From: Kribbella catacumbae DSM 19601
GTDB taxonomy: Bacteria; Actinomycetota; Actinomycetes; Propionibacteriales; Kribbellaceae
Assembly: GCF_000372465.1 (NCBI RefSeq)
Contig: NZ_AQUZ01000021.1
Coordinates: 1-64,000, forward strand
DNA length: 64,000 bases
Direction of reading: 5' to 3'
Part shown: one piece after another, positions 25,454-34,567 of the stretch
Layout of the letters: every line of letters starts with the position of its first letter
Numbering within the stretch: the stretch's first letter is position 1
Translations under genes and position numbers: made by a program
The notes under the pieces: model-generated
What the model was told of the DNA's origin: nothing
Databases searched by the model: none
The model's input: the letters and a program-made list of their open reading frames with translations, nothing else

Positions 25454-25708
25454 TTACGGCGTGCGGACGGACTGCTGGTCGACCCAGACCAAGTGGCCGT
25501 GGTGGCTGACCAGCACCTCGCCGCCGCGCCGGGCCAGGGCCTGACCGGCGATCCAGCGCCCGCCGAGATGGACCTGGACTGGTTCCGGCCTCGCGTTCTT
25601 GGGTCGCGCGGGGGTGACAACGGGCATGGCACCAGACTTCTGGACAGGGGCGGTGACGGATTTACGGCGTCGTACAGCGGGCACGGTGGGGTGGTGCAGA
25701 TCGTTCAT
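25454..25708 (-). CDS. Small hypothetical protein
   Basis: An 84-residue protein I do not recognise. The N-terminal half is basic and Pro-rich (VPAVRRRKS); the C-terminal half looks like a small beta fold (VQVHLGGRWIAGQALARRG..EVLVSHHGHLVWVDQQSV). ATG 25708 is preceded by GAGGAC at 7 bases, which supports translation. It lies between the convergent BTAD gene and the VOC gene. The 216 bp to the VOC gene contain no gene I can see. Confidence 0.5.
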   Translation of the reverse strand: MNDLHHPTVPAVRRRKSVTAPVQKSGAMPVVTPARPKNARPEPVQVHLGGRWIAGQALARRGGEVLVSHHGHLVWVDQQSVRTP

Positions 25709-25924
25709 AGTCGCGTCCTCGGAAGGGACCGCAGTCGTCGGCGCATCCAACGCCGGCTGGCTGCTCAACCAAAGGCCACCTTACAACCGGTGACCACCCC
25801 TGACCCAGCCCTATCTCGAACTGTCCGCTGGCCGGAAACCCGGCGTTCAATCGTCAACCAGGTAAGGACTTTTCCGAACTGTCCGTCCCTAAGTCGGCCG
25901 CCCGGTCCCGGCCCCGCCCGCAGG

Positions 25925-26296
25925 TCAGCTGTAGTCGGGCAACTGCTGGAGTGCCCAGCCGTTGCCGTCGGGGTCCGCGAAGAAGACGAAGGTGCCCCAG
26001 GCGAACTCCTGCACCTCGCTGACCTCGACCCCGCGGCCGACCAGCTCGTCCCGGGCGGCGGCGACGTCCGCGACCACGATCTGCAGGCCTTGGACGGAGC
26101 CTGGCTCGGCCTGGTCCATCCCGGTGCCGATGGCGATCGAGCAGGCCGAGCCGGGCGGCGTCAGCTGGACGAAGCGCAGTTCGTCGGTGACCTTGTGATC
26201 GTGATCGGCGTTGAAGCCGACCTTCTCGGTGTAGAACTCCTTGGCCCGGTCCACGTCCGTCACCGGTACCGAGACCAGCTCCAGCTTCCAGTCCAT
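25925..26296 (-). CDS. VOC-family (glyoxalase-like) protein
   Basis: A 123-residue vicinal-oxygen-chelate protein: the WKLELVSVPVTDVDRAKEFYTEKVGF opening and the FVFFADPDGNGWALQQ end are typical. Single VOC modules of this kind act as dimers in isomerisation, dioxygenation or drug binding; the actual substrate is unknown. ATG 26296 has a strong GGGAGGG 6-7 bases upstream. It is divergent from the holin-like gene. Confidence 0.85.
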   Translation of the reverse strand: MDWKLELVSVPVTDVDRAKEFYTEKVGFNADHDHKVTDELRFVQLTPPGSACSIAIGTGMDQAEPGSVQGLQIVVADVAAARDELVGRGVEVSEVQEFAWGTFVFFADPDGNGWALQQLPDYS

Positions 26297-26387
26297 CGTT
26301 GCCCTCCCAATCGTGTCCGAGTCCGCAACATATCGCGCGCGCAGACCAGTACTGCTTGACGTGACACTGCCTGGGTACCGGCCCGCT

Positions 26388-26624
26388 ATGACCACGAATC
26401 CGGGAACCATCCATGAGAACCGTCAGGAGCAGCATGTCGGCGCCTTGGTGGCACAGCTCAGCGATGACGTGAGCCGGCTGGTTCGCGACGAGATGCGGCT
26501 GGCCAAGGCCGAGCTCAAGGACAAGGGCAAGGAGGCCGGAATCGGCATCGGCCTGTTCGAAGGCGTGCACGAGGACCTCGAGGCCCTCAAGGGCCATCAG
26601 CCGGAAAGGAAGGTCACCGCATGA
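26388..26624 (+). CDS. Phage-holin-family (3_6 type) protein lacking its transmembrane core
   Basis: A 78-residue protein. Residues 17-56 (VGALVAQLSDDVSRLVRDEMRLAKAELKDKGKEAGIGIGLF) match the N-terminal half of the actinobacterial holin_3_6 family, and the end (EGVHEDLEALKGH) matches its C-terminal tail. Family members carry two membrane helices, about 60-65 residues, exactly between these two blocks; here they are absent while the frame is kept. The protein is thus probably soluble. ATG 26388 is the first plausible start. It overlaps the DUF3618 start by four bases, the pairing usual for intact members. An internal in-frame deletion is the simplest reading. Confidence 0.7.
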   Translation: MTTNPGTIHENRQEQHVGALVAQLSDDVSRLVRDEMRLAKAELKDKGKEAGIGIGLFEGVHEDLEALKGHQPERKVTA

Positions 26625-26917
26625 CCACCACGAAGACGAGCGAAACCGAAGAACTCGAGGCCGACCTCGAGCTCACCCGTCGCCACCTGGCCCAAACCGT
26701 CCAGGAACTGAGTCGCCAGCTGAACGTCCCGCTCCGCGTCAAGGAGTCGGCGAGCAGCGCCGGCCACCGCGCAGTACAGGTAGCAGGTACTGCGGGTGCG
26801 CGGGCCAAGCAGATGCCTGCGACGGCTCGTGAGCACCCCAAGGCCGCAGCAGCCGTGGGTGGCGCCATGGCCCTCGGTGTGGGCGCCGCTGCCTGGCGTG
26901 TGCGGCGCGGTAAGTAG
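26621..26917 (+). CDS. DUF3618 domain protein
   Basis: A 98-residue protein with the family start TEELEADLELTRRHLAQTVQELSRQLNVPLRVKE, a helical middle, and one C-terminal hydrophobic segment (AAAVGGAMALGVGAAAW) followed by basic residues. DUF3618 genes are regularly next to holin_3_6 genes in actinobacteria, and here the two overlap by four bases. The function is unknown, perhaps at the cell envelope. Confidence 0.83.
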   Translation: MTTTKTSETEELEADLELTRRHLAQTVQELSRQLNVPLRVKESASSAGHRAVQVAGTAGARAKQMPATAREHPKAAAAVGGAMALGVGAAAWRVRRGK

Positions 26918-27065
26918 GCGCCTGTCGGGTAAACGGCCGACAAGCCGATTCTTCTTGCTACGTAAGGGATTCTCCTACTTCGCGCCGAGCTCTCGACGGG
27001 TGACGGTACCGGCCACTAGCGTCGCAAGCTTCTAACGGTCGAGGCTGGGGAAGGTCCCGAGAGGT

Positions 27066-27929
27066 ATGGACGTCGATCTACGGCTGGTGCGGTACTTCCT
27101 GGTGATGGCGGAGGAACTGCATTTCACCGCAGCCGCGCGCCGGCTCTACGTTTCCCAGCCGGCGCTGAGCAACCAGATCCGCCGGCTCGAAGCACAGCTC
27201 GGCGCCCAGCTCTTCGACCGGTCGCCGCGAGGCGTGACCCTGACCGCCGCGGGTGATGCCTTCCTTCCGCACGCCCGCGGCGCACTCGACGCGATCAAGT
27301 CCGGAGTCATCGACGCCACCGCGGCCGCCCAGCGCGATCAGGTACTGCGAATCGACGTGCTGCACACCAACCTCGCCACCCCTCGCGCCGTGCTGAACCG
27401 GCTGCGCGACCGGCTGCCCTCGTTTCGCCTGGAGATCACCAGCCGCGGTACTCGCGAACAACAGCAGCGCCTGCTGACCGGTGAACTCGACCTTGCGCTC
27501 TGCGGCTCCACCGCGCGCTGCCCCGACGGCGTGATGCAGCGGATCATCCGCCGCGAGGCTTTAGGGGTAGCGCTTTCCGAGAACCACCCACTCGCGACGG
27601 CGGACGCGGTCGCGGTACGGGAGTTGACCGACGAGCTGCACTACCTGCCGCCGGACGACCTCGCGCCGGAGTGGAACGAGTTCGTGCTCGCCTGCTGCCG
27701 TACTGCGGGATTCGCGCCGCGCCGGCATCCCGCGACGTCCACCTCCGCGGCAGAACTGGTCCGTGCGGGTGAGTGCGTCGCTCTCGGCCTGCTCTCGACG
27801 CCCTATCCGGAAGGTGTGGTCGTCCGGCCACTCGCCGCCGGCGTTCCGCCGTACGGGTGGTCGCTGCGCTGGCGCGACTCACCCCGTACTCCGGCCGCCG
27901 CGCTCGCGGTTCTGCGCACGCTGGACTAG
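27066..27929 (+). CDS. LysR-family regulator
   Basis: A 287-residue LysR-type regulator. The winged HTH is at residues 3-62 (LRLVRYFLVMAEELHFTAAARRLYVSQPALSNQIRRLEAQLGAQLFDR), followed by a linker helix and a periplasmic-binding-like effector domain starting near residue 92. ATG 27066 follows a purine-rich stretch. There is no divergent gene next to it, so its target is unknown. Confidence 0.88.
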   Translation: MDVDLRLVRYFLVMAEELHFTAAARRLYVSQPALSNQIRRLEAQLGAQLFDRSPRGVTLTAAGDAFLPHARGALDAIKSGVIDATAAAQRDQVLRIDVLHTNLATPRAVLNRLRDRLPSFRLEITSRGTREQQQRLLTGELDLALCGSTARCPDGVMQRIIRREALGVALSENHPLATADAVAVRELTDELHYLPPDDLAPEWNEFVLACCRTAGFAPRRHPATSTSAAELVRAGECVALGLLSTPYPEGVVVRPLAAGVPPYGWSLRWRDSPRTPAAALAVLRTLD

Positions 27930-28038
27930 TGCACTGGTTCGATTACCGAACGGGATCGGGTGGTGGCTGTTCGTCAAGCGGGGTTGGTGTTTCCGTCGTG
28001 TCTCGACCCTGCGGGTTCGTGTAATTCGGTCCTCGGAT

Positions 28039-28063
28039 GTATAACTTCGCGATCCATGGGGTA
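28039..28063 (+). promoter_or_regulatory. Possible SigB/SigF-type promoter
   Basis: GTAT at 28039-28042 and GGGGTA at 28058-28063, 15 bases apart, resemble the GTTT / GGGTA promoters of actinobacterial SigF-type factors. It lies about 75 bp upstream of the sigma-factor gene, so autoregulation is possible. One -35 base is non-consensus. Confidence 0.25.
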
Positions 28064-28138
28064 GGAATGAGACACAGATATTTGACCGCGGTCCAGACAT
28101 GTGCCGCGCCGTGACTCACCGTCGCGAGGTCAAGAATC

Positions 28139-28966
28139 ATGGTTGCCGTACTCACCGAGCCGAAGCAGGCTGAACGCAAGCAGCGCCGGGATCCGAAGCA
28201 GCATCGAGATCTCACCACCCGGTCCCTTCTCGACCGGCGGGCCCGATCCACCGACGAAGCAGAGCGACAGAAGCTGCTGGACGAAGCGATCGAGCTGAAT
28301 CTCGGCATCGCCCACAGCATCGCCGGCCGGTTCCGCGGCCGCGGCGTCGAACCCGACGATCTCGACCAGGTCGCCTACCTGGGACTGGTCAAGGCCGCCC
28401 GCAGCTATCGCCCGGACACCGAGACACCGTTTCTCGCTTATGCCGTTCCGACCATCCGCGGAGAGGTGAAGCGCTACTTCCGCGACTGCTCCTGGACCGT
28501 CCGGATCCCGCGCAGACTGCAGGAACTGCAGGGCTCGATCGCCTCCGTGCGGCCGCGGCTGGTGCAGGAGCTGCAGCGCGATCCCACCCTGGAAGAACTC
28601 GCCGACGAGCTCGGCACCACCGTCGCCGAGGTCGAGGCCGCGCTGGCCGCGGACGGGTGTTTCTCCGTCCTGTCGCTGGATCGCCCGATCGACGGTGACT
28701 CGACGGCGAGTCTGGCCGACACCATCGCGGACGAGGAGGACAGCGCGTTCGAGCGGACCGAGGCGGTCGCCATCCTCGAACCGGTGCTGAGCGAACTCGC
28801 CCCGCGGGAACGCAAGATCCTCGAACTGCGCTTCGTCGAGGGTCACACCCAGGCCGACATCGGCGCCGAGATCGGCGTCAGCCAGATGCAGGTCTCCCGG
28901 CTGTTGCGCGGCATTCTGGACCGGCTGCGCGACCGGATCGAGCCCCCCACCGCTGCCGCGGCCTGA
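28139..28966 (+). CDS. SigB/SigF/SigG-family RNA polymerase sigma factor
   Basis: A 275-residue group 3 sigma factor. Region 2 (IAHSIAGRFRGRGVEPDDLDQVAYLGLVKAARSYRPD) and the PFLAYAVPTIRGEVKRYFRD segment cover about residues 57-120; region 3 runs VRPRLVQELQRDPTLEELADELG; region 4 (LAPRERKILELRFVEGHTQADIGAEIGVSQMQVSRLL) is complete. Such factors drive general stress or developmental genes and are controlled by anti-sigma/anti-anti-sigma pairs; none is adjacent, but a STAS protein is encoded at 45506. Confidence 0.9.
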   Translation: MVAVLTEPKQAERKQRRDPKQHRDLTTRSLLDRRARSTDEAERQKLLDEAIELNLGIAHSIAGRFRGRGVEPDDLDQVAYLGLVKAARSYRPDTETPFLAYAVPTIRGEVKRYFRDCSWTVRIPRRLQELQGSIASVRPRLVQELQRDPTLEELADELGTTVAEVEAALAADGCFSVLSLDRPIDGDSTASLADTIADEEDSAFERTEAVAILEPVLSELAPRERKILELRFVEGHTQADIGAEIGVSQMQVSRLLRGILDRLRDRIEPPTAAAA

Positions 28967-29056
28967 CACCACCCTCCCGTCAGGCCCGGTAGCGCCCTCA
29001 CCGCAGTGGTCCGCCGTAGAATTGCCTCCGCGGCGGATCACTTGCGGAGGGGTTAG

Positions 29057-29563
29057 ATGCCTGGGGCACCGATTTTCGTGGTCCAGCTGCATGATGCGCG
29101 CCGCCTGCACTACGACGTACGGCTCGAGGTCGGTGGCGTGCTGAAGTCGTGGGCGGTGCCGCGCGGGCCTTCGCTCGATCCGGTGGTGAAGCGGCTCGCC
29201 GTGCCGACCGACGATCACGACCTGGAGTACGCGACGTACGAAGGTGTGCACGTCGGCAGCCGGTACGGCAGTGGTGCCGTGATCGTCTGGGACGCAGGGG
29301 TCTACCAGAACCAGACCAAGGACAGGCAGCGCCGGCCCGTCGATCCGGCGGACGCGATCGAGCGTGGGCACTTCCGCTTCGGCTTGCAGGGCGTGAAGTT
29401 GACCGGCTCGTGGGCCTTCACCCGGACCGGTCGCGACGGTGACTGGCTGCTGGTCAAGGTGCGTGACGAGTCCGCCGATCCGTTGCTCGATCTGACCATC
29501 GCCGAGCCGCGCTCGATCCTCAGCGGTCTCACCATCGAGGAGATGGCCGCTACCGCCGGCTAG
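29057..29563 (+). CDS. Stand-alone LigD-type 3'-phosphoesterase
   Basis: A 168-residue protein matching the phosphoesterase (PE) domain of DNA ligase D: FVVQLHDARRLHYDVRLEVGG with the metal-ligand His and Asp, then LKSWAVPRGPSLDP, the DDHDLEYATYEG strand and the GSGAVIVWDAG loop. PE domains trim 3' phosphates or ribonucleotides from DNA ends during non-homologous end joining. The polymerase and ligase domains of LigD are missing. The start is ATG 29057. It is next to the stress sigma factor, in the same direction, 90 bp downstream. Confidence 0.85.
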   Translation: MPGAPIFVVQLHDARRLHYDVRLEVGGVLKSWAVPRGPSLDPVVKRLAVPTDDHDLEYATYEGVHVGSRYGSGAVIVWDAGVYQNQTKDRQRRPVDPADAIERGHFRFGLQGVKLTGSWAFTRTGRDGDWLLVKVRDESADPLLDLTIAEPRSILSGLTIEEMAATAG

Positions 29564-29690
29564 CGCGCACGACTGGGCGGTGATTGGCCGGTTCCGGACG
29601 CCTGGGTGACGGGTCGCGACCTTGACCGCTCACAAACGCAGCAACACAATCGTGCACACTTCTGATCCTTTCGCCGCCCGGAGGACACAA

Positions 29691-32600
29691 ATGCGCACTC
29701 TTGCCGCTCTCATGTCCGGGGTACTGCTAGCCGCGCTCATTCCCTCACCCGCTCACGCGGCACCCCCGCCTGTCTGGACCCACAGCGCCGCCGACCGCCT
29801 GTTCGCCGGTACGCCGAAACCCGCCGGTGCGCCGACGGCGATCGACCTGTACGCCGCCCGCAACGAGACCGAAGCCGCTCAGATCGCAGTCCGCCCGACT
29901 GCCGCGCTGACCGGCGTCTCCATCGCCCCCAGCACCCTCACCGGACCAGGCGGCGCGACCATCCCTGCCAGCGAGATCACCGTCCGCCGCGAGTACCTGC
30001 ACCCGAATGTGGTCCTCCTGGGCGACGCCGAAGTCGAGCCCGCACCAGGCGGCGGTACGGCGTACTACGACGCGCTTGTCGAGAACACTCCGCGATCCCT
30101 CGCGGCCAACGTCACCCAGCCGTACCACTACAGCGTGCGTGTGCCTGCCGGCCAGGCGCCTGGCGTCTACACCGGCACCGCCACCGTCCAGAGCAGCGCG
30201 GGCAACGTCGCAGTACCGGTCCGGCTGACCGTCTATGCGACGACGCTGCCCGCCACCAACCAGTCGACGTTCAAGCTGAACAACTGGACCACCTCGGCGG
30301 GCTGGGACTACGACGGCACGATCAAGTCGATCCCGATCCAGTACGGCGTCCAGATGTACGACGCGAACTGGTGGAAGGTGATCGGGGCGATGGCCCGCAA
30401 CCACGCGAAACATCGCAACAACGTGGTGTTCGCAGACTTCCAGGCGCTGCTCATCCCGGACACCACGATCGATGCCGCTGGCAACTACACGTTCGGCTGG
30501 GCCACCTTCGACCGGTTCATCCAGACGTACGCCGACGCCGGCGCGCTGCAGTGGATCCACACCCCACATCTGCTGATCGGCGGCACCACGCCCCGGCTGG
30601 AGATGCTCAAGCGCGGGGCCGACGGCAAGCCTCAGATGGCCCCGGTGCTCACCAACACCGCCGAAGCGAACGCCTATCTGGACAAGGTGTTTCCCGCCCT
30701 CAAGCAGCACCTCGATGCCAAGGGCTGGACCGACAAGTTCTACCTGAGCGCCAACGACGAATCCACCCGCACGGAGGAGATCACCGCGGCCAACTGGCTC
30801 TACGCGAAGTACCGGCAGTACTTCCCGAACCCGAAGCTGAACGAGGCCGAACTCGCCATCCTCAACCCGGCGGCCACCGTCACGTCCAACACCCCGATCC
30901 TCGATCTCTACGAGAACAACGTCGGCCACTTCCAGTCCAAGCGGCTCGGTGGCAACGAGCTCTGGCTCTACAACTGCATCGGCCCGCGCGGCCCGTACCT
31001 CAACCGCTTCATCGGTTCACATCTGAACAAGACCAGGCTGACTCCGCTGCTCGCGTGGAAGACCAACTCGGTCGGCTATCTGCACTGGGGCTGGAACTAC
31101 TGGTTCCAGAACGTCGGCGGCCCCTACGTCCAGTTCGACACCTTCGACGGCCCGCACAACGGCGACAACTTCCTCGTCCGGCCCAACCGCGCGGCCTACG
31201 ACCTGTACGACAGCGTGCGCAGCGAGGCCCAGCTGGATGGCGCTGAGGACTACGAGCTCTTCGCCAAGCTGGCCGAGACCAAGCCCGTGCTCGCGAAGGC
31301 GCTGGCCAACTCGTTGATCACCAACTCCTACACCTTCGACCACTCCGGTACGGCGGTCGACCACGTCCATCGCCAGGTCCTCGACGCACTCGCCACCGGC
31401 GGACCCGACCAGACCTACCCGTACTCCGACGACTTCGCCTCCGGCGCGCACTCGTGGCAGGCAAGCAAGGGCACCTGGTCGGCCTCCGGCGGAGTCCTGA
31501 GCCAGACCGACACCTCCCGCTGGGACTTCGTCAACAGCCTCGAGGCCCGCGCGTACGCCGATGTGGTGGCGAGCGTCGACCTGCGGATCACCGGCGTCAA
31601 CGCCAACGACGGCAACAACAACTGGGCCGGGCTGGTGGTGCGCAACCTCAACGGCACCGACTTCGAGAGCGGCTACTTGGTGGCCCAGCGCAACAACGGT
31701 GAGGTGTTCGTCTATCGCAGCGGGACCAACCTCGGTCGCGCGATCGCGACCGGCTACGCGCCCGGCCAGTTCAACCGGTTGCGAGTGGTTGCGCGAGGCA
31801 ACACGATCACCGTCTATGCGGGCTCTGGGCAAGCACCCGTGCTGACGGTCACCGACAACGCGTTCAGCGCGGGCGGCATCGGACTGGCCAGTGGTGGCGT
31901 CAGCGTCCAGTTCGACAACGCCAGGATCAACCCGGAGACCAACCCGGCAGAGGCCCGGCCGCTCACCGTCAGCTCGACGTACGACGGCGACGGGTGGAAT
32001 CCTCGGGCGGCCGTCGACGGTCGGCGTACATCGGTGGTTGGGTCGATGGGCTGGACGAGTGCTGCGGCCGCGAGTGCTACCGCTGCGCAGTCGCTCCAGG
32101 TCGATCTCGGCTCGGCTCGGCCGGTCAGCAGGGTGGATCTCTATCCGCGCAGTGACGGTGCAAACGCTGGATCGGGGTTCCCGATCGACTTCACGGTGCA
32201 GGTGTCGGCCGACGGCTCTACTTGGTCGACTGTGGCGAGTAGGCAGAACTATGCGAAGCCAGCGGCCGTGGCGCAGACCTTCCCGTTTGCTACTCAGAAC
32301 GTTCGCTACGTGAAGGTTGTCGGCAGCAAGCTCAGTCAGGACAACTTCGGTTCCTACCGGCTGCAGTTCGCGGAGGTTGAGGTTGCCGGCGGCAACCTTG
32401 CGGCCGGGCGGCCGGTCACCGCTTCGTCGTCGTCGGAGTTCGCGGCCGAGGGGTGGTTGCGGTCCAACCTCACCGACGGCTCACGCCAGTCGCGGTTGTG
32501 GAACTCGATGGGCTGGACCAGCGCTTCCGTGCCGGCCGGCAACCCGCAGTACGCGAGGGTGGATCTCGGTGGGCCGAGTCTGGTCAGCCGGGTAGACCTG

Positions 32601-32849
32601 TCCGCGCGCTCCGACGGCGGGAGTACCGGCAATGGGTTCCCGATCGACTTCACCGTCGAGACGTCGCTCGACGGCACGACCTGGACCCCGGTGGCCACGG
32701 TGAACGACCTGCCGCAGCCCGGGGCCGGAGTACAGGCATTCACGTTCCCTGCGACGACCGCGCGGTACGTGCAGGTGCGTGGGACTGAGCTCCGGCCGGA
32801 CGGCGAAGGCGGCTACCGGATGCAGTTGTCGGAGCTGGAGGTCCGCTGA
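29691..32849 (+). CDS. Secreted DUF4091/GH123-like glycoside hydrolase with carbohydrate-binding modules
   Basis: A 1052-residue secreted protein. A signal peptide covers residues 1-24 (ending PAHAA). The N-terminal catalytic part, about residues 25-570, resembles DUF4091/GH123-type hydrolases: FYLSANDESTR contains the likely catalytic acidic pair, and the LHWGWNYWFQNVGGP segment a DUF4091 motif. Residues 575-745 are a concanavalin-like lectin domain; two F5/8 type C (discoidin) modules occupy about 750-895 and 900-1052. The activity is probably on N-acetylhexosamine-type glycans. ATG 29691 has GGAGGA at 6 bases; an in-frame start at 29622 would add 23 residues before the signal peptide. Confidence 0.82.
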   Translation: MRTLAALMSGVLLAALIPSPAHAAPPPVWTHSAADRLFAGTPKPAGAPTAIDLYAARNETEAAQIAVRPTAALTGVSIAPSTLTGPGGATIPASEITVRREYLHPNVVLLGDAEVEPAPGGGTAYYDALVENTPRSLAANVTQPYHYSVRVPAGQAPGVYTGTATVQSSAGNVAVPVRLTVYATTLPATNQSTFKLNNWTTSAGWDYDGTIKSIPIQYGVQMYDANWWKVIGAMARNHAKHRNNVVFADFQALLIPDTTIDAAGNYTFGWATFDRFIQTYADAGALQWIHTPHLLIGGTTPRLEMLKRGADGKPQMAPVLTNTAEANAYLDKVFPALKQHLDAKGWTDKFYLSANDESTRTEEITAANWLYAKYRQYFPNPKLNEAELAILNPAATVTSNTPILDLYENNVGHFQSKRLGGNELWLYNCIGPRGPYLNRFIGSHLNKTRLTPLLAWKTNSVGYLHWGWNYWFQNVGGPYVQFDTFDGPHNGDNFLVRPNRAAYDLYDSVRSEAQLDGAEDYELFAKLAETKPVLAKALANSLITNSYTFDHSGTAVDHVHRQVLDALATGGPDQTYPYSDDFASGAHSWQASKGTWSASGGVLSQTDTSRWDFVNSLEARAYADVVASVDLRITGVNANDGNNNWAGLVVRNLNGTDFESGYLVAQRNNGEVFVYRSGTNLGRAIATGYAPGQFNRLRVVARGNTITVYAGSGQAPVLTVTDNAFSAGGIGLASGGVSVQFDNARINPETNPAEARPLTVSSTYDGDGWNPRAAVDGRRTSVVGSMGWTSAAAASATAAQSLQVDLGSARPVSRVDLYPRSDGANAGSGFPIDFTVQVSADGSTWSTVASRQNYAKPAAVAQTFPFATQNVRYVKVVGSKLSQDNFGSYRLQFAEVEVAGGNLAAGRPVTASSSSEFAAEGWLRSNLTDGSRQSRLWNSMGWTSASVPAGNPQYARVDLGGPSLVSRVDLSARSDGGSTGNGFPIDFTVETSLDGTTWTPVATVNDLPQPGAGVQAFTFPATTARYVQVRGTELRPDGEGGYRMQLSELEVR

Positions 32850-32850
32850 C

Positions 32851-33495
32851 TCACCAGCCGTCGACGTGCAGGATCTCGTCGAAGGGCTGGCGCGGGGCCG
32901 GCTTGAAGGTGTCGCCGGTGTAGTACGCGGTCGGGAGGAGCACGGACTGCCGGATTTCCTCCGGCAGTCCGAGCAACTCCGAGATCTCCTGCTCGTACGT
33001 CAGGTGCAGCGTGGTCCACGCAGTACCGAGGCCGCGAGCGCGTGCTGCCAGGCAGTAGCTCCACGCAGCCGGGAGGATCGAACCCCACAGGCCAGCCTGG
33101 TTGCCTGCGCCCAACGATTTCGCTTGCAGGCAAGGGATGACGAGCACCGGCACCTGACCCATCCGCTCACCAAGGTAGGCGACACTCGACCCGACCCGCT
33201 GCTGGACGGGCGCCCGCTCGGGATCGTCGGCGTACAAGCGACCGGCCGCACCCGAGGACTCCAGGTACGCCGCGACCGAGCGCTGGTAGTACTCCCCGAT
33301 CGCCGCCCGCTTCTCCGCATCCGTGATGACCAGCCAGTGCCAGGTCTGGCGATTGCTGCCGGACGGAGCCTGGAGCGCGGTCTCGATGCACTCGCGGATC
33401 AGCTCCATCGGCACCGGCCGCTCGAGATCGAGCCGCTTGCGGACCGTACGGGTGGTGGTGAGCAGTTCGTCTGGGGTGAGGTCGAGTGTCGTCAC
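32851..33495 (-). CDS. Nitroreductase-family protein
   Basis: A 214-residue FMN-dependent nitroreductase-like protein: RLDLERPVPMELIRECIETALQAPSGSNRQTWHWLVITD is the FMN-binding start, and GLGTAWTTLHLTYEQEISELLGLPEE is typical for the second half. Such enzymes reduce nitro-aromatics or quinones, or act in other flavin reactions; the substrate is unknown. It starts at GTG 33495. It is convergent with the glycoside hydrolase, with stop codons one base apart. Confidence 0.87.
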   Translation of the reverse strand: MTTLDLTPDELLTTTRTVRKRLDLERPVPMELIRECIETALQAPSGSNRQTWHWLVITDAEKRAAIGEYYQRSVAAYLESSGAAGRLYADDPERAPVQQRVGSSVAYLGERMGQVPVLVIPCLQAKSLGAGNQAGLWGSILPAAWSYCLAARARGLGTAWTTLHLTYEQEISELLGLPEEIRQSVLLPTAYYTGDTFKPAPRQPFDEILHVDGW

Positions 33496-33507
33496 CTTCT
33501 CAGTTTG

Positions 33508-34491
33508 TCAGCAGGTGTACATCGAGGTGGGGTGGACCTTCTCGCAGTACCGGACGTGCAGGTGGTTGTCGTGCGCGGGCCACTGGGCGGTCAGGCCCTC
33601 GCTGATCAGGGTCGGGTCGTTGAACCAGATGAACTTGACGTGGCCGGGAGCGGACGCACGGATCGCCTGGACGAGTTGGCGGGTCGCGGCGCGGTCGTAG
33701 GTCGTCGACTGCCAGGTGATCCGGCCGGCGGTGCACTGCCCGTTGTCGGTGCGGATCGGCCAGATGTCGATGTCCAGACCGTTCTCGTGACTGCCGTGAC
33801 CGGGGATGTCCCCGCCGTGCTCGAACCCGGCGTCGCCGTACGGGACCTTGCCCTGGCTCGTGCCGGCGAAGCTTCGCGCGCTCGCTTCAAGCTGGGCGAC
33901 AGCGGCCGAGGTAGCCCAGTTGGCGGCGGTGCCGTTGCTGTCGGGATCCTGGTCGCACAGGTTGGCGGTGAAGTCGGGGTAGTCGTAGTGCCAGGCGAGA
34001 TTGCGCCAGGTGACCGGGCCGACGATGCCGTCCGCGCCGATGCCGGCATGCGACTGGAACGCGACGACGGCGTCGCGGACCGCAGTACCGAAGACTCCGT
34101 CGACCGGGAGGCTGAGGCGGCGCTTGGCGTTCAGCTCAACCTGCAGCGCCTTCACGGCCGCGTTGTTGTCGCCGGAGCGGATCGTGGGGACGAGCGCGCC
34201 CCACGTCTGCGGCCCGACGATGCCGTCGGAGCCGAGGCCCTTGGCGGTCTGGAACGCCTTGGCGGCCATCACCGTCCCGGCACCGAAGACGCCGTCAGCC
34301 GGGACGGACTGACCGTTGTGCTGGAGCAAGTACTGGATCGCCAGTACGTCGGCGCCGCGGTTGCCGCTGCTCTGGGTGGGGAAGAAGGCGTTCGCGTACG
34401 CCTGCGCACTGCCGGGAATGCCGCCGATCAACAGCACAGCGGCAAACAGCGCAAGACCTGTTCGCTTGAGGGAGGGCACGGTTGTCTCCAT
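33508..34491 (-). CDS. Exported peptidoglycan-binding endopeptidase (MepA-like)
   Basis: A 327-residue protein with a signal peptide (residues 1 to about 30). Two PG_binding_1 repeats follow (QSVPADGVFGAGTVMAAKAFQTAKGLGSDGIVGPQTW and the similar LPVDGVFG unit). The C-terminal half has DAGFEHGGDIPGHGSHENGLDIDIWP with the His/Asp pair and AHDNHLHVRYCE with the third metal ligand, as in penicillin-insensitive murein endopeptidases (M74). It probably cuts peptide cross-links in the wall. ATG 34491 is preferred to TTG 34512, which would add seven residues before the signal peptide. Confidence 0.85.
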   Translation of the reverse strand: METTVPSLKRTGLALFAAVLLIGGIPGSAQAYANAFFPTQSSGNRGADVLAIQYLLQHNGQSVPADGVFGAGTVMAAKAFQTAKGLGSDGIVGPQTWGALVPTIRSGDNNAAVKALQVELNAKRRLSLPVDGVFGTAVRDAVVAFQSHAGIGADGIVGPVTWRNLAWHYDYPDFTANLCDQDPDSNGTAANWATSAAVAQLEASARSFAGTSQGKVPYGDAGFEHGGDIPGHGSHENGLDIDIWPIRTDNGQCTAGRITWQSTTYDRAATRQLVQAIRASAPGHVKFIWFNDPTLISEGLTAQWPAHDNHLHVRYCEKVHPTSMYTC

Positions 34492-34567
34492 TCGGGGCGG
34501 GGCCGTAAACAACTAACCTCTCCCCGCCACCTTCAGCCACAATTTACCCACCCGCAAGACCTGACGC

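Noticed and set aside
25445..26359. A 300-codon plus-strand frame opposite the VOC gene
   Set aside because: It is Arg/Gly-rich and antisense to the VOC and small hypothetical genes, both of which have good starts.
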